A stretch of DNA of 5,413 nucleotides from Microcaldota archaeon (GTDB taxonomy: Archaea; Micrarchaeota; Micrarchaeia; Anstonellales; Bilamarchaeaceae), in the NCBI GenBank assembly GCA_013425425.1, contig JACCLJ010000121.1, forward strand, positions 1 to 5,413. Reading direction: 5' to 3'. This document shows, piece by piece, positions 1 to 4,959 of this stretch. The notes beneath the pieces were generated by a model, which was given only the letters and a program-made list of their open reading frames with translations, was not told the DNA's origin and ran no database searches. Position 1 is the stretch's first letter. Each line of letters opens with the position of its first letter. The translations under genes and the position numbers were made by a program.

Positions 1-1
1 T

Positions 2-121
2 GTAGAAGAACAGGAGCGAATCATGGATTCGGAGATACCTTTTCCCCGCAACAAACCATTCGAACTTCTCAGCGCTGAAGAAATACGAGATTTAGAAAAG
101 AAAAAAGCAGAGCAAAAATAA
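2..121 (+). CDS. C-terminal end of an unrecognised protein (5' truncated by window edge)
   Basis: An open frame enters from the left edge and ends at TAA (119-121), giving 39 residues. The visible part is hydrophilic: an acidic start (VEEQERIMDSE), a proline-containing stretch (IPFPRNKPFELL), and a charged probable helix (SAEEIRDLEKKKAEQK) at the end. No membrane segment, cysteine motif or catalytic motif is visible and I do not recognise the family. The other two plus frames are closed early, one by TAG at 3-5 and one by TGA at 76-78, and the composition looks like a real protein tail. A T-rich stretch at 155-167 could end its transcript. It reads in the same direction as valS but is 162 bases away with a likely promoter between, so the two are probably not one operon. 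Confidence 0.6.
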   Translation, partial: VEEQERIMDSEIPFPRNKPFELLSAEEIRDLEKKKAEQK

Positions 122-151
122 GCGCCGTCATAGCACTTTGATATCCATCCC

Positions 152-221
152 AGGTTTTTCCTTGTTTCCCATCTGCGCGGCACGACTTCCTGGCTCGAAC
201 CTGAACCGGCTGGAAAAACCT
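152..221. repeat. 10-bp perfect inverted repeat, possible structured RNA or terminator stem
   Basis: AGGTTTTTCC at 152-161 is the exact reverse complement of GGAAAAACCT at 212-221, with 50 bases between. In the minus-strand sense the inner part can form a second hairpin: CCGGTTC pairs with GAGCC and GG, with one bulged A, at about 189-209. In the plus sense that inner stem has a mismatch. The element lies after the stop of the upstream gene and just before the probable valS promoter. It does not fit a tRNA (no D-arm, no proper T-arm pairing), a C/D box RNA (no C and D box pair) or an H/ACA RNA (no ANA box after the stem). The T5 at 155-159 could also help end the upstream transcript. Confidence 0.4.
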
Positions 222-233
222 AAGTTTTAATTT
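222..233 (+). promoter_or_regulatory. Probable TATA-box promoter of valS
   Basis: The AT-rich stretch AAGTTTTAATTT is the best archaeal TATA-like element upstream of valS. Archaeal initiation normally lies about 25 bases downstream of the box centre, which would put the start near 253-257. That leaves a leader of roughly 27-30 bases that includes the ribosome binding site. The placement is good, but the match is to a loose consensus only. Confidence 0.4.
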
Positions 234-270
234 GTTAAGATACAACTCATCTTTACGATTTCGCAACTTC

Positions 271-276
271 TGGAGG
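271..276 (+). promoter_or_regulatory. Ribosome binding site of valS
   Basis: TGGAGG lies seven bases before the ATG at 284. It is a strong match to the complement of the archaeal 16S rRNA 3' end and fixes the valS start. Confidence 0.75.
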
Positions 277-283
277 AAACATC

Positions 284-2644
284 ATGTTGGCAGAGAGATA
301 CGGCAAGGAGATAGAGGATAAATGGCGGAAGCACTGGGAGGAGCAGGGCACGTACGACTTTGACGAGGGCGACGATGTCAGGCCTATCTATTCCATAGAC
401 ACTCCCCCGCCTTTCACAAGCGGAGAGCTTCACATGGGCCACGTGCTTTCCTACAGCTATTTCGATTTCGCAGCGCGGTACAAGCGCATGTGCGGCTTCA
501 ACGTCTATTATCCCCAGGGATGGGACTGCCAGGGATTTCCCACGGAAGTAAAGGTGGAAAAGAAATTCGGGCGGCTTCCGCCGGCGCAGTTCAGGGAGAA
601 ATGCGTGGAATGGACAGGAGAGTTCATCGCAAGGATGAAAAGCCAGATGAAGGAGCTTGCCTTCAGCGCCGACTGGAGATATGAATACCGGACGATGGAG
701 CCGGAGTATCACAGGAAGGTCCAACTCTCGCTGCTGAAGATGTACGGCGACAAGCTCGTTTACAGGCAGAGCTATCCGGTTTTCTGGTGCCCGAAATGCG
801 TTTCAGCAATCGCAAAAGCGGAACTGGACGACGTGGAAAAGCAGGGAACGCTCAATTTCATAAAATTCAATGGCCCTGATGGGAAGGATTTGGTAATAGC
901 CACCACGCGGCCGGAATTGCTGCATGCATGCGTAGCGGTGCTGTTCCATCCGGAAGACGGGCGGTACAGGCATCTGGAGGGAAAGAGGATCATAACGCCT
1001 CTCGGGAAGGAAGTGCTTGCTTTTGCCGACAAGGAGGTGGACAAGGAATTCGGAACCGGGCTCGTCATGGTCTGCACCTTCGGCGATAAGATGGATGTCG
1101 TGTGGACGCACCGGTACAAATTGCCCGTGGCCGAGGCGATGGACAGGTATGGAAAGTTGAAGAATGCCGGGGAGTTTGACGGGCTTAAGGCTGAGGAGGC
1201 CAAGAAAAAGATTATGGAAAAGCTCGAAGCCGAAGGCAAGGTCGTGAAAAAGCAGCAGCTCAGCCAGATGGTGAAAACGCATGACCGGTGCGGCACTGCG
1301 GTGGAGCTCATATTGTCGATGCAGTGGTTCGCGGACATAAGGAGCACTTCGAAGCACATCAAGGAGATGGCGCACAGGATAAAATGGATTCCGGAATTCG
1401 GCATAAGCTATCTCATCGACTGGGTGGAGGGTGCCGAGTGGGATTGGGTCATTTCGAGGCAACGCGTATTCGGAACGCCGCTGCCGTTCTACTACTGCGA
1501 GAAATGCAATGCAACCAGGGCGTGCGACGAGAGCGAGCTTCCGTTCTCTCCGGAAAAGGCGAAGAAGCACGTGTGCGGATGCGGAGAGGGCATGAAACCC
1601 GAGACGAGCACGTGCGATGTCTGGGTCGATTCGAGCATAACCCCGCTCATCATCTCGGGATGGCCGGATGACATGGAGAAGTTCAAAAAATTCTATCCGA
1701 ACAGCCTCAGGCCGCAAGGCGTTGAAATCGTGCGGACGTGGGCATTTTATACAATATACAGAAGCGGGGTCGCGCTTACGGGCATTCCGCCATGGAAGGA
1801 GATACTGCTGAACGGCAACGTGCTTGCGCCGGACGGCAAGAAGATGAGCAAGTCGCTCGGAAACATAATATCGCCTGCGGACCTCCTGCGGGATTATCCC
1901 GTGGATGCCCTAAGGCAGTGGGCGGCGATGAGCGGTGCGATGGCGAAGGACAGGCCCTTCAGCTATGAGGACATGAAATATGCGAAAAGCTTCCTGACGA
2001 AACTGTGGAATGCCGCCCGCTTCGTGGAAAACGCCATGAAGGATTACGAGCCGGACAGGAAAGATGCCGAGGGCATGAACAGTGTTGACCGCTGGATGGA
2101 GAGCAGGATGAACGAGACGATAAAGGCATATACGGACGACATGGAGAGATACGATTACCAGCATGCAATAGGCGGCATGCACAGGTTCTTCTGGCATGAC
2201 TTCTGCGGTAATTACCTGGAGTACGTGAAGTACAGGGTTTACGGCGAAGGAAAGGGCAAGAGGGCCGCGCTCTACACGCTTTACAACGTCCTTCTGAAAA
2301 GCATCATCCTCCTTGCTCCGATAACACCGCATATCTGCGAGGAGATTTACGCAGCGCTTTTCAGCAAAAACGAAAAAAACGAAAGCGTCACGAAAGAGCA
2401 TTGGCCGGAAGCAGGCAGGGTTGATGCGGAGAGCATCAAAAGGGTTGAAGTGCTGAACAGGATCGTGAGCGAGATAAGGCAGCACAAGGCATCCAACCGG
2501 CTTCCGCAGAACGCCGAGCTTTCAAAGGCCATACTGACGCTGGATACGGAGCTGGGCGAAGAGCTTCAGGAAGAGCTGAAAAGCATAAGCAGGATTAAGG
2601 AGCTGGAAATCAAGAAAGGGGAGTTCCACGTTTCGGTGCTTTGA
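284..2644 (+). CDS. valS: Valyl-tRNA synthetase, archaeal type
   Basis: Class I aminoacyl-tRNA synthetase that charges tRNA-Val with valine in the cytoplasm and edits mischarged threonine. The 786 residues show the expected order: a Rossmann catalytic domain with the HIGH motif as HMGH (50-53) after PPPFTSGEL; a zinc knuckle C169-x2-C172; the CP1 editing domain (about 185-345) with TTRPELL from 207, diagnostic of ValRS rather than IleRS or LeuRS; MQWF (346-349); the SRQR block (about 391-394); a second cysteine cluster (C405, C408, C431, C433); and KMSKS at 520-524. The helical anticodon-binding domain runs from about 570 to the end. The start is set by GGAGG and by an N-terminus (MLAERYGKEIEDKW) typical of the family. 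It is shorter than most archaeal homologues (roughly 860-890) and lacks the C-terminal coiled-coil arm of bacterial enzymes. It ends one base from a convergent gene. Confidence 0.96.
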   Translation: MLAERYGKEIEDKWRKHWEEQGTYDFDEGDDVRPIYSIDTPPPFTSGELHMGHVLSYSYFDFAARYKRMCGFNVYYPQGWDCQGFPTEVKVEKKFGRLPPAQFREKCVEWTGEFIARMKSQMKELAFSADWRYEYRTMEPEYHRKVQLSLLKMYGDKLVYRQSYPVFWCPKCVSAIAKAELDDVEKQGTLNFIKFNGPDGKDLVIATTRPELLHACVAVLFHPEDGRYRHLEGKRIITPLGKEVLAFADKEVDKEFGTGLVMVCTFGDKMDVVWTHRYKLPVAEAMDRYGKLKNAGEFDGLKAEEAKKKIMEKLEAEGKVVKKQQLSQMVKTHDRCGTAVELILSMQWFADIRSTSKHIKEMAHRIKWIPEFGISYLIDWVEGAEWDWVISRQRVFGTPLPFYYCEKCNATRACDESELPFSPEKAKKHVCGCGEGMKPETSTCDVWVDSSITPLIISGWPDDMEKFKKFYPNSLRPQGVEIVRTWAFYTIYRSGVALTGIPPWKEILLNGNVLAPDGKKMSKSLGNIISPADLLRDYPVDALRQWAAMSGAMAKDRPFSYEDMKYAKSFLTKLWNAARFVENAMKDYEPDRKDAEGMNSVDRWMESRMNETIKAYTDDMERYDYQHAIGGMHRFFWHDFCGNYLEYVKYRVYGEGKGKRAALYTLYNVLLKSIILLAPITPHICEEIYAALFSKNEKNESVTKEHWPEAGRVDAESIKRVEVLNRIVSEIRQHKASNRLPQNAELSKAILTLDTELGEELQEELKSISRIKELEIKKGEFHVSVL

Positions 2645-2645
2645 A

Positions 2646-3140
2646 TTATTCCGAAAGGACCCTTGCGACTACTTTTCCGGATATCGTATGCCCCGAGGCG
2701 CTGCAGCCGCCGCTCTCGCTTATCTCGGGCGCGCAGGAAACGTATATGACCGATGCAGAGAACCGCTTTATCGCGTTTGCCTCTACCATGGGGCCCGTGT
2801 ATGTTCCGTGGAAGGTGCGGTTCGCCCCGCTTTCAAGGGGGGTAGTGCTTATTGTCCCGAAGTTGAACGATTCCCCGGTTTCCCTGAGCTCCACGTTCAT
2901 GTCGGTTATCTTTATCTTATAGGGAAAGCCGTTGTACACCATGAGGCTCATCTTCGTCTGGCCGCCTTCGTTATAGACCGCAAAGCTGCAGGGGATGTTC
3001 GAGCCCAGGCTGCATTCCTCGGAAACCAGGTAGTTCGGGCTGAGCACGCCGCTTGCGACAAGGGCGGCTAAAACGATCATCAGTGCCAATATTGCCCATC
3101 CGTAGGTCATTATGTATTCGACTGCAGATTGGCCCTTCAT
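2646..3140 (-). CDS. Secreted pilin-like protein with class III signal peptide
   Basis: Predicted 164-residue exported protein. It begins MKGQSAVEYIMTYGW followed by a hydrophobic stretch to about residue 33. This is the archaeal class III (type IV pilin-like) signal: a short basic lead, a G3|Q4 cleavage site for a prepilin peptidase of the EppA/FlaK kind, glutamate at +5 (E8), and a hydrophobic helix that drives assembly or membrane anchoring. The rest looks like an extracellular beta-rich domain with Ser, Thr, Gly and Asn, and four cysteines in two close pairs (C43/C51, C136/C146) that could form disulfides. A GTG at 3149 in frame would add three residues, but its GTGA is better read as the ribosome binding site five bases before ATG 3140. 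Whether it builds a pilus or acts as a single surface protein cannot be told. No pilus ATPase, platform or peptidase gene is nearby. Confidence 0.85.
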   Translation of the reverse strand: MKGQSAVEYIMTYGWAILALMIVLAALVASGVLSPNYLVSEECSLGSNIPCSFAVYNEGGQTKMSLMVYNGFPYKIKITDMNVELRETGESFNFGTISTTPLESGANRTFHGTYTGPMVEANAIKRFSASVIYVSCAPEISESGGCSASGHTISGKVVARVLSE

Positions 3141-3145
3141 GGTAT

Positions 3146-3149
3146 TCAC
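3146..3149 (-). promoter_or_regulatory. Ribosome binding site of the pilin-like gene
   Basis: On the minus strand GTGA (3149 to 3146) lies five bases before ATG 3140. It matches the GTGA part of the archaeal GGAGGTGA consensus. It overlaps the alternative GTG start codon and favours the ATG as the true start. Confidence 0.45.
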
Positions 3150-3170
3150 GGAAAAATATTATCTCGCTAT

Positions 3171-3181
3171 CTATTAAATAG
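3171..3181. promoter_or_regulatory. Palindromic TATA-like box shared by two divergent genes
   Basis: CTATTAAATAG is a perfect palindrome around a central A at 3176 and reads as a TATA box on both strands. The divergent start codons are at 3140 (minus) and 3211 (plus), 36 and 35 bases from the centre. With the usual spacing of about 26-27 bases, initiation would fall near 3149 and 3203, giving very short leaders of about 8-10 bases on each side. Flanking purine-rich BRE sequence is weak, especially on the plus side. Confidence 0.5.
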
Positions 3182-3201
3182 TTATCGCTGAAGTTTTAAG
3201 C

Positions 3202-3206
3202 GGTGG
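3202..3206 (+). promoter_or_regulatory. Possible ribosome binding site of rbcL
   Basis: GGTGG lies four bases before ATG 3211. It is a moderate match with short spacing. If transcription starts near 3203, as the TATA position suggests, this site sits at the very 5' end and the mRNA may be read as nearly leaderless. Confidence 0.4.
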
Positions 3207-3210
3207 CATT

Positions 3211-4617
3211 ATGGCATACGGCGGTTACGGTTATATAGACAAAAAATACGTGCCGGACGAAAATGATTTTGTCGTCCTCATGTGGGCGGGCGGAAGCGAG
3301 CCGATAGAGAAAATAGCGGAAGCGATCGCAGCGGAATCGAGCGTCGGCTCATGGACGAAGCTCAAGACCATGAACGATTTCGTATGGAAGAATTACAGGG
3401 CGAGGGTTTTCTGGATAGGAGCGGTCGGAAAGAACAGCGGATTCATGAAAATCGCCTATCCCATAGAGCATTTCGACGCCAAGAACATATCGCAGTTCCA
3501 GGCATCCGTCCTGGGGAACATCTTCGGCCTGAAGGAGCTGAAGGAGCTTTATGCATTCGACATTTCCTTTCCCAAAAGATACCAGAAGCAGTTCAGCGGG
3601 CCGCATGCCGGGCTGGAAGGCATAAGAAAACTCGTTGGAACGGAAAGGAGCCGGAGGCCGCACGTTGGCACCATAGTAAAGCCCAAGGTAGGGCTTACGC
3701 CGAAGGAATGGGCGAACGTGGCGTATGAGGCGTATGCAGGCGGGCTCGACCTGGTGAAAGACGACGAGAATCTCGTCGACCAGGATTTCTGCAGATGGAA
3801 GGACAGGCTGCACGAAGTGGTGAAGGCGATCGAAAAGGCAGGTGGAGAAACCGGCCAGAACCACCTCTACTCCAGCAACATCAGCGACAGGCATTCGAGA
3901 ATGGTGGAGAGGGTGGATTACCTGAATGGCATGGGCCTGCAGAAGAACATCGTCGTCATGCTTGACGTTTACATCATGGGATTGAACGGCCTGCAGGAGA
4001 TACTGGACATCACGAAAAAATACGGATTCGCGACCCACGGCCACCGCGCCGGGTTTGCAGCCGCAAACAGGGGCGATTTCGGCATAAATTTCCAGATTTA
4101 CGAGAGGTTCTACCGCCTGCTGGGGGTGGACCAGCTGCACATAGGCACCGGCGTCGGAAAGATGGAGGGTTCCCCGCTTGTTATAAAGAGGCTGCACGAC
4201 ATCGCGGACCAGCGCAGGCTTGAGGAGAAATTCTATTTCGGCTCGCTTGGGATGGAATTCGCCGATTCCATAAAGCCGATGCTCAGCATAGCGTCCGGAG
4301 GGGTCGATGCGGGAATGATAGATGCGCTTGTCGCGCTGCACGGGCGGGATACCAACATCCAGGCCGGTGCGGGCGTGCACGGGCATCCGGGCGGCACGAG
4401 AAAGGGCGCCCTGTCGCTCAGGCAGGCGATCGACGCCGTCATGGAGGGCATACCCGCCAGGGAATACGCAAAAACGCACAGGGAGCTTGCCGAGGCGCTG
4501 AAGCAGTGGGGATACTTCAATCCCGCCGTGATAACCGAGGCGCTGGAATCCGAAAGGAAAAATGCGAAGGGACTGGCCGCCGCTGCGCTGAAGAAAGGAA
4601 GGGCGGGCATGCTGTGA
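3211..4617 (+). CDS. rbcL: Form III-like ribulose-1,5-bisphosphate carboxylase, large subunit
   Basis: RuBisCO large subunit, 468 residues, expected to convert ribulose-1,5-bisphosphate, CO2 and water to two 3-phosphoglycerates. In archaea this normally serves AMP salvage, not a Calvin cycle. All main catalytic residues (spinach numbers in brackets) are visible: E42 (E60), N103 (N123), K157 and K159 (K175, K177) in GTIVKPKVGLT, carbamylated lysine K183 with D185 and E186 (K201, D203, E204) in GGLDLVKDDEN, H278-R279 (H294, R295), H310 (H327), loop-6 K317 (K334) in GVGKMEG, S362 (S379) in ASGG. HGHRA and DQLHIGT resemble archaeal form III. GVHGHPGGT and EYAKTHRELAEA also recall form II/III, but the roughly 29-residue insertion I recall from Methanococcoides-type II/III enzymes is absent. 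Oddities are T65 to S47, H298 to F282, G404 to A387, and a basic tail of about 30 residues. No small subunit gene or AMP-pathway partner is in the window. Confidence 0.93.
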   Translation: MAYGGYGYIDKKYVPDENDFVVLMWAGGSEPIEKIAEAIAAESSVGSWTKLKTMNDFVWKNYRARVFWIGAVGKNSGFMKIAYPIEHFDAKNISQFQASVLGNIFGLKELKELYAFDISFPKRYQKQFSGPHAGLEGIRKLVGTERSRRPHVGTIVKPKVGLTPKEWANVAYEAYAGGLDLVKDDENLVDQDFCRWKDRLHEVVKAIEKAGGETGQNHLYSSNISDRHSRMVERVDYLNGMGLQKNIVVMLDVYIMGLNGLQEILDITKKYGFATHGHRAGFAAANRGDFGINFQIYERFYRLLGVDQLHIGTGVGKMEGSPLVIKRLHDIADQRRLEEKFYFGSLGMEFADSIKPMLSIASGGVDAGMIDALVALHGRDTNIQAGAGVHGHPGGTRKGALSLRQAIDAVMEGIPAREYAKTHRELAEALKQWGYFNPAVITEALESERKNAKGLAAAALKKGRAGML

Positions 4618-4625
4618 GGAGTGGA

Positions 4626-4632
4626 TTAAAAA
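4626..4632 (+). promoter_or_regulatory. Possible TATA box of the zinc-finger gene
   Basis: TTAAAAA, just after the rbcL stop, is a TATA-like element. It would start a transcript near 4655, placing the hairpin at 4658-4689 at the extreme 5' end of the leader. A second, better-looking box, GGAAAATATTTA at 4705-4716, is too close to ATG 4730 to serve this start with normal spacing. The gene may also be co-transcribed with rbcL. Confidence 0.25.
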
Positions 4633-4657
4633 CCTTTTGGCTCGATAAAAGTAGAGA

Positions 4658-4689
4658 GCAAGACGCTTAGAAAGCGGGCTATTTCTTGC
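4658..4689 (+). other. Hairpin in the leader of the zinc-finger gene
   Basis: GCAAGA (4658-4663) pairs with TCTTGC (4684-4689). Directly stacked on it, CGCTT (4664-4668) pairs with AAGCG (4672-4676) around an AGA loop, with a 7-base bulge (GGCTATT) on the 3' side. This gives 11 perfect Watson-Crick pairs in 32 bases. It lies between rbcL and the zinc-finger gene, about 40 bases before its ATG. It matches no known riboswitch or guide RNA that I recognise. It could be a leader or 3' UTR structure. Confidence 0.3.
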
Positions 4690-4717
4690 GGAATAAGAGA
4701 GATTGGAAAATATTTAC

Positions 4718-4723
4718 GGTGAT
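4718..4723 (+). promoter_or_regulatory. Ribosome binding site of the zinc-finger gene
   Basis: GGTGAT lies six bases before ATG 4730 and is a full match to the right half of the archaeal consensus. It rules in the ATG and argues against an in-frame upstream TTG at 4703. Confidence 0.65.
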
Positions 4724-4729
4724 GTTTCA

Positions 4730-4927
4730 ATGATTGAGACTTGCGAAAGGTGCGGAACACAGAGCGCCAAGCTGGAGAAATGCGAATACTGCGGAAAGAA
4801 ATCCTGCTTTTCATGCATAAAAAGCTCAAAGAGGAAGAAGGTCGGCAGGCTTCGCATCTGCAAAGGCTGCTGGAGCAATATGCCGAAGAGAAGAAGGTTC
4901 AAGGCATACAGCTACAGGCAGGAGTAG
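4730..4927 (+). CDS. Small FYVE/RING-like double zinc-finger protein
   Basis: Predicted 65-residue basic protein with eight cysteines in four CxxC pairs: C5/C8, C18/C21, C26/C29 and C44/C47. The spacing C18-x2-C21-x4-C26-x2-C29 followed by RICKGCW resembles the core of FYVE and related treble-clef or cross-brace fingers. Two zinc ions are likely, perhaps in an interleaved arrangement (pairs 1 with 3, 2 with 4). The FYVE lipid-binding signature RRHHCR is absent (KLEKCE instead), so phosphoinositide binding is not supported. Lys/Arg clusters between the last pairs (SSKRKKVGR) and in the tail (PKRRRFKAYSYR) suggest contact with nucleic acid or the ribosome; this is inference only. The start is chosen at ATG because GGTGAT precedes it by six bases. 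The gene is 112 bases downstream of rbcL and converges with lhr. No specific function is recognised. Confidence 0.8.
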   Translation: MIETCERCGTQSAKLEKCEYCGKKSCFSCIKSSKRKKVGRLRICKGCWSNMPKRRRFKAYSYRQE

Positions 4928-4948
4928 CACAATCCCGGATAGGCCTGA

Positions 4949-4954
4949 TTTTTT
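4949..4954 (+). terminator. T-run terminator after the zinc-finger gene
   Basis: Six consecutive T residues lie 22 bases after the stop of the zinc-finger gene, inside the 32-base gap to the convergent lhr gene, followed by further T-rich sequence (TATCTTCTATTTC). Archaeal RNA polymerase commonly stops at such U-tracts without a hairpin. On the other strand this is an A-run, so it should act only on the plus transcript. Confidence 0.5.
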
Positions 4955-4959
4955 ATCTT

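Noticed and set aside
152..221. tRNA gene, suggested by GGTTCGAGCC on the minus strand
   Set aside because: The putative T-loop has only one proper closing pair, no D-arm or anticodon arm can be drawn, and no CCA-type end is present.
222..230. AAGTTTTAA shared with 3191-3199 upstream of rbcL as a common regulatory motif
   Set aside because: A 9-base AT-rich match is expected by chance in such gaps. The position relative to the two start codons differs greatly (54 against 12 bases), so common function is not supported.
69..266. 65-codon minus-strand frame and an overlapping mini frame ending at 128 (MGNKEKPGMDIKVL)
   Set aside because: The first overlaps the upstream gene's coding end and the valS promoter. 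The second looks protein-like for a few residues but is only 14 codons from its ATG, has no clear ribosome site and is closed by a stop a short way upstream.
803..1717. 304-codon open frame on the minus strand opposite valS
   Set aside because: Antisense shadow in a coding region of moderate to high G+C. No ribosome binding site, no family motif, and it lies entirely inside a well-supported valS.
2688..3071. 127-codon plus-strand frame opposite the pilin-like gene
   Set aside because: The minus-strand frame has a diagnostic class III signal peptide and a ribosome binding site; the plus frame has neither.
3349..4479. 376-codon open frame on the minus strand opposite rbcL
   Set aside because: It is a shadow of the RuBisCO frame: the plus-strand protein carries all family motifs, while the reverse translation is rich in Arg, His and Pro and shows no recognisable domain.
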